DNA of 64,000 nucleotides from JAHEAO01 sp942492375 (GCA_942492375.1 CALOEL010000007.1:186001-250000); one strand, 5' to 3'; shown: positions 54,508-62,578, numbered from the stretch's first letter. A program made the numbers and translations. The notes: a model not told the origin generated them from the letters alone.

Positions 54508-54981
54508 ATGTTCAGAAAAACCTCGGCCGCCATCCTCGGCCTCGCGCTTGCCGCCAGTGCCGCCTCGGCGGAAAGCCATGTCGATCCCGGCATCGCAGCC
54601 GCCATCAAGGCGCGGCAATCGCATATGAGCCTCTACGCCTTCAATATCGGCGTTCTGGGCGGAATGGCGCAGGAAAACATTCCCTATGATGCCGCGATGG
54701 CAAGCGCGGCTGCCGCCAACCTTGCCGCACTCTCGAAACTCGACCAGTCGCGCTATTGGCCCGAAGGTTCGGACATGGATTCCGTCGAAGGCACCGATGC
54801 GCTGCCGAAGATCTGGGAAGACATGGCCGGCGTCGGCGAGAAGATCGACGGTCTTGTCCAAGCGGCGGCAGCAATGGAAAGCGCAGCGGGTACCGATCTG
54901 GCCTCGCTGAAAGCGGCGATGGGCGATCTGGGCGGAGCCTGCGGAGCCTGCCACAAAGCCTATCGCAAGCCCGACGAATGA
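54508..54981 (+). CDS. Cytochrome c'/c556-type monohaem protein
   Basis: A 157-residue periplasmic four-helix-bundle cytochrome with a signal peptide (MFRKTSAAILGLALAASAAS) and a C-terminal haem motif CGACHKAYR, as in class II cytochromes. CAGGGAG precedes the start. The dihaem cytochrome gene that would follow directly has been separated from it by the 2.5-kb transposon. Confidence 0.92.
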   Translation: MFRKTSAAILGLALAASAASAESHVDPGIAAAIKARQSHMSLYAFNIGVLGGMAQENIPYDAAMASAAAANLAALSKLDQSRYWPEGSDMDSVEGTDALPKIWEDMAGVGEKIDGLVQAAAAMESAAGTDLASLKAAMGDLGGACGACHKAYRKPDE

Positions 54982-54993
54982 CACGGGTCGGGC

Positions 54994-55001
54994 GCAAGTT
55001 C
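54994..55001. repeat. Target-site duplication, left copy
   Basis: GCAAGTTC directly abuts the left inverted repeat and is repeated exactly at 57541-57548 after the right repeat. An 8-bp duplication is expected for IS1-type insertion. Confidence 0.93.
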
Positions 55002-55027
55002 GGTAGTGGGTCACTTTGAAACCTAAA

Positions 55028-55062
55028 CTTTCAGTGTGAACGTCACCTTTCAGTTGAAAGTC
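55028..55062 (+). repeat. Subterminal direct repeat in the transposon left end
   Basis: CTTTCAGTGTGAACGTC (55028-55044) and CTTTCAGTTGAAAGTC (55047-55062) are imperfect tandem copies 19 nt apart, just inside the left inverted repeat. They may be extra transposase-binding sites or a promoter operator. Confidence 0.45.
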
Positions 55063-55088
55063 GTTTTGCGACGTCTCATGTTATTGGT

Positions 55089-55301
55089 ATGATAGATAAA
55101 CCCAAGAGACCCAAAGACGCCAACCAGCTTGCCAAGTTCATTGTGGACGTGGCGACGGGTGAGGACGTGAAGCACGAGCCTGACACGTCAGGGCAGCGTA
55201 AGGGCGGTCTGAAAGGCGGAAAGGCGAGAGCCGATAAGCTCTCGCCAGAGGAACGAAGTGAGATTGCGAAGAAGGCAGCCAAGGCGCGATGGGGCAATTA
55301 G
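55089..55301 (+). CDS. Passenger gene 1: small basic conserved protein (KGG-like C-terminus)
   Basis: A 70-residue protein. It begins MIDKPKRPKDANQLAKFIVD, has an acidic middle, and ends in a lysine/alanine-rich segment (GGLKGGKARADKLSPEERS, then KKAAKARW) reminiscent of KGG/histone-H1-like sequences. I recall similar small proteins across many bacteria without known function; nucleic-acid binding is plausible. It is convergent with passenger gene 2, overlapping its stop by 4 nt. Confidence 0.75.
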   Translation: MIDKPKRPKDANQLAKFIVDVATGEDVKHEPDTSGQRKGGLKGGKARADKLSPEERSEIAKKAAKARWGN

Positions 55302-56014
55302 TCAGATAAGAAATCCTCAAGTGCGGCAATCTTCTTTTTTAGTCGGTCTAGACCATCCTTATCGAGAAGCGCCGAAACAAAGACCGTCTCGCCTCTGATC
55401 TCAGCGTTAATCTTATTCAGTTCGGCTTGAACGACTGGCGCGGGCGCTTTAGGGGTGGTCGAAATATCGCTATGCATTTGATCAGGCTCCGTTTTTCTGC
55501 CATCGTTGCCCGATTCTACACCCTGAAATTCGCTACCTCCATAACTTTCGCTAACGCGCTCTTGTCGGATAAATTGCTGCGTATCCAGATAGGACTTGAT
55601 TGCAGGGTCAACGGCAGCGCTAGCGAAGCCTTCACGCGCCAAAAAGTTCCGCAAGCTGTGGTCAGACGGGCGTCCATCCGGGAATTTCTCCGAAATCCGT
55701 CCAAAGAGTGAAGGCTTGTTTCCCGCCTCATTTACTGCGCGCGCGCGGGCCTCTGGGTTTTCGGGAAATAGAATCTCCATCGCCAAATCGGAGACCTGAA
55801 TTTCGCCTTTTGACACCCGCGAAAGCAGGCCGTAATGCATCAATGCAGAAATAGCCCGATCCGACGTTCCGGTTGTGCCAGCGTATCCCATATGACGGGC
55901 AGCGGTTTCACGTGTCACCGGATTGGTATAGTCTCCATCATAGATTTTTCTCGCATTATCAACAGCCTCCCCCAAACCTACGTTAGGATATCCTGGACTT
56001 CTTACTCTTGCCAT
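55298..56014 (-). CDS. Passenger gene 2: unknown protein with winged-helix-like N-terminus
   Basis: A 238-residue protein not assigned to a family. Residues 35-80 (RETAARHMGYAGTTGTSDRA ... LMHYGLLSRVSKG) look like a winged helix. The middle is helical and variable, and the C-terminus ends in a helical segment (DGLDRLKKKIAALEDFL) suited to oligomerisation. GGAGGT sits 6 nt before the ATG. Codon use is more AT-rich than the host genes. Its orientation is opposite to the transposase. Confidence 0.75.
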   Translation of the reverse strand: MARVRSPGYPNVGLGEAVDNARKIYDGDYTNPVTRETAARHMGYAGTTGTSDRAISALMHYGLLSRVSKGEIQVSDLAMEILFPENPEARARAVNEAGNKPSLFGRISEKFPDGRPSDHSLRNFLAREGFASAAVDPAIKSYLDTQQFIRQERVSESYGGSEFQGVESGNDGRKTEPDQMHSDISTTPKAPAPVVQAELNKINAEIRGETVFVSALLDKDGLDRLKKKIAALEDFLSD

Positions 56015-56384
56015 GCTGTGACCTCCAAAAAGATTGCTGTTCTTGTAGCTAAAATGTCGTGGCTTGGCAACAGCAAAAAACTAGCCAAATGCGCCGACCG
56101 CCATTGACAGCCGATGAGGTAACTACTACGAATCGGCATACGGGCCATGAGCGCCCCAATATGTAGAGGATCGGCACATGAAGATACCTGTCTAGCCCTG
56201 CTCCATAATCCGCATGGCGTTGCAGGGGGACTAACGGGAAAGGCCGACCAGCTTTACGCGGATCGACCTCCCATAGCGGCATTCGATTGGGGCAGAGCCT
56301 TCGTCAAACGCGACCTAGACACTCGCAATATGACAAGAGTTCTGCCCCTTTTCAAGGGAAACCCTCTCATACAGGAGACAAGGT
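56015..56384. other. Transposon interior without a confident gene
   Basis: This stretch lies between passenger gene 2 and the small ORF. It has a promoter-like pair, TTGACA (from about 56105) and TACGAA after 17 nt, pointing right. A 104-codon frame (56147-56461) is open but has no ribosome site or recognisable composition. I see no supported protein here; an RNA is possible. Confidence 0.4.
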
Positions 56385-56474
56385 ATGCAGGACGTTTTTG
56401 TGAACGCTTACGAGCGCGTTCGCTTCGGGCGTGTCGAGCATGTCTGCGCGCATTGGCGTAGTCACCCGGCATAG
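56385..56474 (+). CDS. Candidate 29-codon small ORF in the transposon
   Basis: It starts at ATG 56385 with AGGAG 10-14 nt upstream and a second AGGT closer. The peptide begins MQDVFVNAYERVRFGRVEHV and ends with CAHWRSHPA. A hairpin with a T-rich tail (56548-56574) lies downstream, as expected for a short transcription unit. No homology is claimed. Confidence 0.4.
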   Translation: MQDVFVNAYERVRFGRVEHVCAHWRSHPA

Positions 56475-56547
56475 TCTGATCGGATAGGGCGCTGCCGGGC
56501 TATGCGATAGCGGTTCGGTCAGCGGGTGCTTGTATGAAACCTGACTG

Positions 56548-56574
56548 GGGTGGCGGGAAACCGTCACCCATTTT
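56548..56574 (+). terminator. Rho-independent-type terminator upstream of the transposase
   Basis: GGGTGGCGG-GAAA-CCGTCACCC forms a 9-bp stem with one G-U pair and a GNRA tetraloop, followed by ATTTTCATTTCATT. It would end rightward transcription before the transposase gene and insulate it. Confidence 0.65.
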
Positions 56575-56577
56575 CAT

Positions 56578-56618
56578 TTCATTCTGACCGACTATGCTTG
56601 ACTAATGGTCAGAATGAA
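56578..56618 (+). promoter_or_regulatory. 12-bp inverted repeat over the transposase promoter
   Basis: TTCATTCTGACC (56578-56589) and GGTCAGAATGAA (56607-56618) are perfect inverted copies 17 nt apart. A TTGACT -35-like box lies in the spacer (56599-56604) and TATATG follows about 18 nt later. It may be an operator for self-regulation, or an RNA hairpin that limits transposase translation. Confidence 0.5.
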
Positions 56619-56631
56619 TTCTATATGGGGT

Positions 56632-57531
56632 ATGAGAAAATTGGACACCAAAACCCGCGCCCTGATCATCCGCCTGCTGGTGGAAGGCAACTCCATTCGC
56701 GCCACATCGCGCATCGCTGACGTGTCGAAGAACACCGTCAACAAGCTACTGATCGACGCGGGCAGGGTCTGCGCCGCATACCATGACGAGAACGTGCGCG
56801 ACGTTGCCGCGACCCACATTCAGGCCGATGAAATCTGGGCATTTTGTTACGCCAAGGAGCGCAACGTGAAGGGTGCAAAGGCCGCTCCCGCCCAGGCTGG
56901 CGATATCTGGACGTGGACCGCACTCGACCCGGCCAGTAAGCTCATTATCAGCTACACGGTCGGGGATCGCTCGCAGCGCACCGCGCGGGAGTTCATGTTT
57001 GATCTGGCCTCGCGCGTCACAGGTCGACCTCAGCTTACGACAGACGGTCACGGCGCTTACCTCAAAGCCGTTGCCGACGCCTTCGGCGGGGACGTGGATT
57101 ATGCGATGCTGGTCAAGCAATACGGCGACCCAACCGGCCAGAAAGGTCATGAGAAGAAATACAGTCCCGCCGAATGCACTGGCGCGATCAAAGAGCCGAT
57201 CCTCGGCAAGCCCGACATGGCGAAGGTCAGCACGTCGCACGTTGAGCGCCAGAACCTGACGATGCGCATGGGAATGCGCCGCTTCACGCGCCTGACAAAT
57301 GCGTTCAGCAAGAAAGCCGAGAACCACGCCTACGCGGTCGCGCTACACTTCATGCACTACAACTTCTGCCGCACCCACAAATCTCTGCGCATGACGCCAG
57401 CTATGGCCGCTGGCCTGTCCGCAAGCCCGTGGGAGGTCGAGGATATCGTGAAGCTGATCGACGCCACCGAACCGGCCCCGAAAAAGCGCGGCCCCTATAA
57501 GCCCCGTGCGAAAAAAGATATTTCAAAGTGA
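56632..57531 (+). CDS. IS1-like DDE transposase
   Basis: A 299-residue single-ORF transposase. An N-terminal helix-turn-helix spans about residues 18-40 (SIRATSRIADVSKNTVNKLL). The catalytic residues are probably D66 (IQADEIWAF), D138 (LTTDGHGAYL) and E205 (STSHVERQNLTMRM). The C-terminus is basic (PKKRGPYKPRAKK). ATG 56632 is preferred over 56605. The stop codon is within the right terminal repeat. Confidence 0.9.
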   Translation: MRKLDTKTRALIIRLLVEGNSIRATSRIADVSKNTVNKLLIDAGRVCAAYHDENVRDVAATHIQADEIWAFCYAKERNVKGAKAAPAQAGDIWTWTALDPASKLIISYTVGDRSQRTAREFMFDLASRVTGRPQLTTDGHGAYLKAVADAFGGDVDYAMLVKQYGDPTGQKGHEKKYSPAECTGAIKEPILGKPDMAKVSTSHVERQNLTMRMGMRRFTRLTNAFSKKAENHAYAVALHFMHYNFCRTHKSLRMTPAMAAGLSASPWEVEDIVKLIDATEPAPKKRGPYKPRAKKDISK

Positions 57532-57540
57532 CCCACTACC

Positions 57541-57548
57541 GCAAGTTC
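57541..57548. repeat. Target-site duplication, right copy
   Basis: GCAAGTTC, identical to 54994-55001, immediately follows the right inverted repeat. Removing the element and one copy rejoins the arms GGCGCAAG and CTTGCGCC into one hairpin. Confidence 0.93.
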
Positions 57549-57591
57549 TGCGGGGCTTGCGCCTGATCGGTTTTCCGGCAGACTGCGCGTG

Positions 57592-58479
57592 ATGCGTATT
57601 GTGATATTTCTCGTGGCGCTGGCCGCCATCGGCCTTGGCGCGTTCTGGCTGGTGACCCGGCCGGCGACCAGCGACCCAGCCGCCCTGGCGGGGATAGAGC
57701 CCGACCTTGCCCGCGGCGAAGCGGTGTTCAACGCCGGCGGCTGCGCGTCATGCCATTCCGCCGAGGGTGCGACTGGCGAGGCCCGGCTGGAACTGGGCGG
57801 AGGGCGCGGCTTTGCCAGCGATTTCGGCACGTTCCGCGCGCCTAACATATCGCCAGACCCAAAGACCGGGATCGGCGGCTGGACCGCCCTCGATCTGGTC
57901 AACGCGATGACGCACGGCACGTCGCCACAAGGCGCGCACTACTACCCGGCATTTCCCTACGCGACCTATACCCGCGCCACAGTCGAGGATATCGTCTCGC
58001 TGCACGGCTACCTGATGACATTGCCACCGGTCACCGCCGCCAGCCGACCACATGATCTGACTTTTCCCTTCAATATCCGGCTGACGCTTGGTGGCTGGAA
58101 ATTCCTGTTCCTCGACGACAGCTGGATACTGCCCGACTCGGCCAAGACCGACGTGACGCGCGGTCGCTATCTGGTCGAGGCGCTCGGCCATTGCGGCGAA
58201 TGTCACACCCCGCGCAACGCATTGGGCGCCGTGGACCCGTCGCGTTGGCTGGCGGGCGCCCCGAACCCGTCGGGCAAGGGCACGATTCCCAATATCACCC
58301 CGGCAAAGCTGGATTGGTCCGACGGCGAACTGATGGCGTATTTCACCACCGGTTTCACACCGGACTTCGATGTCGCAGGCGGCGAGATGACGGAAGTGAT
58401 CGAGAACCTCAAGCAGTTGCCCGAGGACGATCTGTCGGCGATCATCGCCTATCTCCGCGCGGTGCCCGCCGTCGAGTGA
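57592..58479 (+). CDS. Dihaem c-type cytochrome
   Basis: A 295-residue protein with an N-terminal membrane anchor or signal (MRIVIFLVALAAIGLGAFWL) and two haem motifs, CASCHSAE and CGECHTPRN, in an arrangement like alcohol/gluconate dehydrogenase cytochrome subunits. ATG 57592 is favoured; GTG 57589 directly precedes it. It was probably co-transcribed with the cytochrome c' gene before the insertion, which may now reduce its expression. Confidence 0.87.
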   Translation: MRIVIFLVALAAIGLGAFWLVTRPATSDPAALAGIEPDLARGEAVFNAGGCASCHSAEGATGEARLELGGGRGFASDFGTFRAPNISPDPKTGIGGWTALDLVNAMTHGTSPQGAHYYPAFPYATYTRATVEDIVSLHGYLMTLPPVTAASRPHDLTFPFNIRLTLGGWKFLFLDDSWILPDSAKTDVTRGRYLVEALGHCGECHTPRNALGAVDPSRWLAGAPNPSGKGTIPNITPAKLDWSDGELMAYFTTGFTPDFDVAGGEMTEVIENLKQLPEDDLSAIIAYLRAVPAVE

Positions 58480-58510
58480 GACGGCAGCTTGCTGCCCGCT
58501 CGCCCGGCGC

Positions 58511-59467
58511 TCAGGCGCGGTCGAGCTTTTCCATCCGCGCGGCGCGAAGGCGGGCAAAATCCTCTCCGGCATGGTAGCTGGAGCGCGTCAGCGGAGTCGC
58601 CGATACCATGAGGAACCCCTTGCCGAACGCGGCTTTCTCGTAGCTGGCGAATTCCTCGGGGGTGACGAAGCGATCGACGCGATGATGTTTCGGCGTGGGT
58701 TGCAGATACTGGCCGATGGTCAGGAAGTCGATATCGGCGGCGCGCATGTCCTCCATCACCTGCAGGACGGCCTGCCGTTCTTCGCCAAGGCCGACCATGA
58801 TCCCGGACTTGGTGAACATCGCCGGATCCAGTTCCTTCACCCGCTGCAACAGGCGCAGGCTGTGGAAGTAGCGCGCGCCGGGGCGGACCGAAGGATAGAG
58901 CCCCGGGACAGTTTCGAGGTTGTGGTTGAAGACGTCCGGTTTCGCGGCAACCACGGTTTCCAGCACCTCGGGGGCGCATTTCAGGAAATCAGGCGTCAGG
59001 ATCTCGATGGTGGTGCCGGGGGCCTGCCGGCGGATCGCGCGAATGGTCTGGGCGAAATGCTCGGCGCCGCCATCTTCCAGATCGTCGCGGTCGACCGAGG
59101 TGATCACCACGTGGTTGAGTCCAAGCTTCTTCACCGCATCCGCGACTCGGCCCGGCTCGAACACGTCGAGCGCGTCGGGGCGGCCGGTGGCGATGTTGCA
59201 GAAGGTGCAGCCCCGGGTGCAAATCTCGCCCATGATCATCATCGTGGCATGGCCTTGGGACCAGCATTCGCCGACATTAGGACAGCCCGCCTCTTCGCAG
59301 ACGGTGTGCAGCCGATGTTCGCGCAAGGTATCGCGCGTGGCCTTGTATCCGGCCGAGGTGGGCGCCTTGACGCGGATCCAGTCGGGCTTTTTCGGCTGGG
59401 CATTGTCAGGGCGGTGCGCCTTTTCCGGGTGCCGCTGGCCTGGGAGTTTGAGATCGCGGGGACTCAT
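58511..59467 (-). CDS. lipA: Lipoyl synthase
   Basis: A 318-residue radical SAM enzyme with both iron-sulfur motifs, CEEAGCPNVGEC and CTRGCTFCNIATG, and the C-terminal TRSSYHAGE motif that ligates the auxiliary cluster through serine. It inserts sulfur into octanoyl groups to make lipoate. The start at 59467 fits the family; the long upstream extension in this frame is an antisense artefact. Confidence 0.96.
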   Translation of the reverse strand: MSPRDLKLPGQRHPEKAHRPDNAQPKKPDWIRVKAPTSAGYKATRDTLREHRLHTVCEEAGCPNVGECWSQGHATMMIMGEICTRGCTFCNIATGRPDALDVFEPGRVADAVKKLGLNHVVITSVDRDDLEDGGAEHFAQTIRAIRRQAPGTTIEILTPDFLKCAPEVLETVVAAKPDVFNHNLETVPGLYPSVRPGARYFHSLRLLQRVKELDPAMFTKSGIMVGLGEERQAVLQVMEDMRAADIDFLTIGQYLQPTPKHHRVDRFVTPEEFASYEKAAFGKGFLMVSATPLTRSSYHAGEDFARLRAARMEKLDRA

Positions 59468-59653
59468 GAGCTGACTTTCCGTGGTTTGACGCACATTTAA
59501 CCGATTGCCGGGCGCATGTCCAAGCGAAGCCGCGCATGGCCGGGTTGTCGCGGGCGCTGCGGCCGCTTGCCGCCATTGCGCCGAAACCGGTTTGCATCCT
59601 CGCCGCGCCAATCTAGAATGATTCCAGATCGACACCATAGATGGAGATGCACG

Positions 59654-61126
59654 ATGGCTGACAAACCCCGCCTCACGACATCGGCCGGCGCCCCGCTCGC
59701 CTCGAACCAGGATTCGAAGACCGTCGGGCCGCGCGGCCCGGTCCTGCTGGAAGACTACCAGCTGATCGAGAAGCTCGCCCACCAGAACCGCGAGCGCATC
59801 CCCGAACGTGTGGTCCATGCCAAGGGCTGGGGCGCCTACGGGACGCTGACGATCACCGAGGACGTGTCGAAATACACCCGCGCCAAGGCGCTGCAGAAGG
59901 GCGCCAAAACAGAGATGCTGGCGCGATTCTCGACCGTCGCGGGCGAACAGGGCGCGGCTGATGCCGAGCGCGACGTGCGCGGCTTCGCGCTGAAGTTCTA
60001 CACCGAGGAAGGCAACTGGGATCTGGTGGGTAACAACACGCCCGTCTTCTTCGTGGCCGACCCCTACAAGTTCCCCGACTTCATCCATACGCAAAAGCGG
60101 CACCCGCGCACCAATCTACGGTCGGCCACGGCGATGTGGGATTTCTGGGGCCTCTGCCCCGAATCGCTGCATCAGGTCACCATCCTGATGTCGGATCGCG
60201 GCCTGCCGGTCAGCCCGATGCACATGAACGGCTATGGCAGCCACACCTTCAGCCTCTGGACCGACGATTCGCGCCACTGGGTGAAGTTCCATTTCAAGAC
60301 GCAGCAGGGCCACAAGCACTTCACCAATGACGAGGCAAAGAAGGTCGTAGGCGACAGCCGCGAAACCTATCAGGAAGCGCTATACGGCGCGATCGAGGAC
60401 GGCGAGTTCCCGAAATGGGATTTCTTCATCCAGGTCATGCCAGAGGACGAGGCCGAGGAGTTCGAGAAGAAGACCGGCTGGAGCGCCTTCGACCTGACCA
60501 AGGTCTGGCCGCATGGCGACTACCCGCTGATCAAAGTCGGCGAGATGGAACTGAACCGGAACCCCGAGAACTACTTCGCCGAGATCGAGCAGTCGGCGTT
60601 CAACCCGTCGAACGTGGTGCCGGGCATCGGCTTCTCGCCCGACAAGATGCTTCAGGGGCGGCTGTTCTCCTATCCCGATGCGCATCGTTACCGGATCGGT
60701 ACGCATTACGAGGCGCTGCCGGTGAACAAGCCACGCTGCCCGGTGCATCACTATCACCGCGATGGGTCGATGCCCTTCGGGCTGAAGACCAATCCGGATG
60801 CCTTCTACGAGCCGAACAGCTTCGGCGGACCGGTCGAGGATCCCTCGGTTCAGGAACCGCCGCATAAGTATTCCGGCATCGTGGGACGCTATGACCATCG
60901 CGGCGAAGCCGACCACTGGAGTCAGCCGCGCGCATTGCATGACGAGGTGATGAACGACGACGAACGCCAGCGGCTCTACCGCAACGTCGCCGATGCGATG
61001 CAGGGCATACCGGATGAAATCGCGGATCGCGCCATCGCCAATTTCACCAAGGTCAGCAAGGCCTATGGTGACGGCATTCGCAACGCCCGCGCCGAACTGG
61101 CCGGGTCCGCGAAAGCGGCCGAGTGA
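59654..61126 (+). CDS. katA: Monofunctional haem catalase
   Basis: A 490-residue small-subunit catalase with the active-site region RIPERVVHAKGWGAYG (distal histidine), the conserved asparagine region LVGNNTPVFFV and the proximal haem-ligand tyrosine region GRLFSYPDAHRYRIG. The start at 59654 fits the family. A hairpin lies between its stop and the convergent DUF6456 gene. Confidence 0.96.
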   Translation: MADKPRLTTSAGAPLASNQDSKTVGPRGPVLLEDYQLIEKLAHQNRERIPERVVHAKGWGAYGTLTITEDVSKYTRAKALQKGAKTEMLARFSTVAGEQGAADAERDVRGFALKFYTEEGNWDLVGNNTPVFFVADPYKFPDFIHTQKRHPRTNLRSATAMWDFWGLCPESLHQVTILMSDRGLPVSPMHMNGYGSHTFSLWTDDSRHWVKFHFKTQQGHKHFTNDEAKKVVGDSRETYQEALYGAIEDGEFPKWDFFIQVMPEDEAEEFEKKTGWSAFDLTKVWPHGDYPLIKVGEMELNRNPENYFAEIEQSAFNPSNVVPGIGFSPDKMLQGRLFSYPDAHRYRIGTHYEALPVNKPRCPVHHYHRDGSMPFGLKTNPDAFYEPNSFGGPVEDPSVQEPPHKYSGIVGRYDHRGEADHWSQPRALHDEVMNDDERQRLYRNVADAMQGIPDEIADRAIANFTKVSKAYGDGIRNARAELAGSAKAAE

Positions 61127-61135
61127 TCAAAAAGA

Positions 61136-61164
61136 GACGGGACCGCATTCGGCGCGGTCCCGTC
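61136..61164. terminator. Stem-loop between katA and the DUF6456 gene
   Basis: A perfect 11-bp stem (GACGGGACCGC/GCGGTCCCGTC) with a 7-nt loop begins 9 nt after the katA stop. Lying between convergent genes, it is probably a terminator for katA, though a U-tract is lacking. Confidence 0.6.
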
Positions 61165-61202
61165 GAAGCCCGTTTCCGGCGGGGCCAGCCGGCACGGTTC
61201 GA

Positions 61203-62336
61203 TCAGCCGATCAGCCGTTCATGGCCCAGTTCATCATAGTGTCTCCGAAGGCGCTGCAACGCGAGACGCAGCACGACCTTGCCCGACCGGGCGGACCAGC
61301 CCATGCGCTTCTCGGCCGCTTCCAGCCCTTCGAGAAAGCAGCAGACGCGCAGCACGACATCGCCCAATCCGGGCCCGAGATCTCGCAGCGCCGCCGCGAC
61401 GCGTTTTCGCGCCCCGGCCGGACCCTCGCCCTTGCCGGTGTCGCCACGGAACTGGCCCCGATCACCGCCGGACAGGAAACGATCCCAGTTCTGGGCCACT
61501 CTCGGCCCCATCTGGGCAAGCTCGAAATCCTCGCGCAGCCGTTCGGCGGCGGCGACCAGATCCGGGCTCAGGAACGGATTGCCGTCCTTGTCCTTGCGCC
61601 GCGACATCGCCAGAATCGGCGACTCTGCCAGATTGTACCGCATCCGCGCCGAGCGGCCGCCATCGGGTTCCGGGCAATCGCGTTCCGCCCAGATGCGGTG
61701 CTGATCGGCGAACACGTTTGCTGCCTCGCCGGGCCCCCTCCGTTCCGCGTCGTCTTCCGACAGAAGCCGCTTCAGCGCCGCCCGGCCCGAATTGGTGATC
61801 GCGTAGCGAGAAATCCTGCCGGGCCCGTCGCAGGCGATCCAGTCCTTCAGAGCCATCGCCTGTGCGACGGAACGCTCGACCACCGCCGTCCGCGTGGTCT
61901 TGCCGTCAGTTGCCTCGCGCACCACGACGGCCTTCTCCATGTCCTGGGCAATCGCAAGGCAGGCGCCCGGCTCGCAGAGGCGTCTCAGGATGCGTCGCGC
62001 CTCGCGCTCGACGGTTTCGGCATCGGGCGCTGCGGCAAGCGGGCGGATCAGTACATTCATGGTCTGGCAGTCCTTGCGATTGGTGGCGTGAGTGGTGATT
62101 GCCGGGGTGTGCAGAGCCCCCAGTTCGTTAAGTGCAGCGTCGACCAGCGGATCGTCGCGGCGTGCCTCGGTCTTGCGGACCTGCCGCAGGACGGTCGACG
62201 CATGACAGCCCGAAAACCGCGCCAGATCCCGGATCGAGCAGCCATTCTCGGTGTGTACAATGTAGTTTCGGGCCGCCGCCGGCACCCATTTCGGTAGGTC
62301 CGGACCCGCAAGGGCCGAAGTCGTCTGTTCCAGCAT
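61203..62336 (-). CDS. DUF6456 protein with N-terminal helix-turn-helix
   Basis: A 377-residue protein. An HTH lies near residues 30-55 (CSIRDLARFSGCHASTVLRQV), followed by a winged-helix-like region (LKDWIACDGPGRISRYAIT) and the C-terminal DUF6456 domain (GKVVLRLALQRLRRHYDELG). It is probably a DNA-binding regulator restricted to Rhodobacterales; its targets are unknown. It is divergent from the DUF6477 gene. Confidence 0.82.
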   Translation of the reverse strand: MLEQTTSALAGPDLPKWVPAAARNYIVHTENGCSIRDLARFSGCHASTVLRQVRKTEARRDDPLVDAALNELGALHTPAITTHATNRKDCQTMNVLIRPLAAAPDAETVEREARRILRRLCEPGACLAIAQDMEKAVVVREATDGKTTRTAVVERSVAQAMALKDWIACDGPGRISRYAITNSGRAALKRLLSEDDAERRGPGEAANVFADQHRIWAERDCPEPDGGRSARMRYNLAESPILAMSRRKDKDGNPFLSPDLVAAAERLREDFELAQMGPRVAQNWDRFLSGGDRGQFRGDTGKGEGPAGARKRVAAALRDLGPGLGDVVLRVCCFLEGLEAAEKRMGWSARSGKVVLRLALQRLRRHYDELGHERLIG

Positions 62337-62451
62337 TCCATTCCCATTCCGGTCACCGCTTACATGCGGTAGGTTTCATACGTGCAGTAGCGGCAAGACC
62401 CCAGCCGGTCCCCCTTTTCGGCTACCCCAAAATCGCGAGCACAACCTAGAG

Positions 62452-62507
62452 TTGTTTTCGTTACCTTATCGTTAAGCTCTGCCGTTATGCCGAGTATTGT
62501 TTTCGTT
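62452..62507. promoter_or_regulatory. CtrA-like site and direct repeats in the DUF6456/DUF6477 divergent region
   Basis: TTAC-N7-TTAA (62461-62475) differs at one base from the CtrA full site TTAA-N7-TTAA. The 11-mer TTGTTTTCGTT occurs twice, at 62452-62462 and 62497-62507. The 272-nt gap (62337-62608) is otherwise unassigned apart from the leader hairpin. Confidence 0.4.
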
Positions 62508-62578
62508 TTCTAAACGACTTGGAAACCTAGCGACCGGTCCGGGCGCTGAAAACGCAACACCTGTCCGAGCAGAGTAAT

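Larger units (their letters stand above)
55002..57540 (+). mobile_element. IS1-like transposon carrying passenger genes, 2,539 bp
   Basis: The ends are perfect 20-bp inverted repeats, GGTAGTGGGTCACTTTGAAA (55002-55021) and its complement (57521-57540), flanked by the 8-bp duplication GCAAGTTC. The element carries a DDE transposase at its right end, whose stop codon lies inside the right repeat, and about 1.6 kb of extra DNA with two convergent passenger genes and a possible small ORF. The base composition of 55.3-56.1 kb is clearly more AT-rich than the host. The intact ends and duplication suggest a recent insertion. Confidence 0.94.

Noticed and set aside
55065..55093. Promoter with extended -10 TGGTATGAT at the start of passenger gene 1
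   Set aside because: The -10 would overlap the ATG, so the transcript would begin downstream of the start codon; probably a chance match.
56147..56461. 104-codon plus-strand frame in the transposon
   Set aside because: No ribosome site and no recognisable composition; the shorter ORF at 56385 in another frame has better initiation signals.
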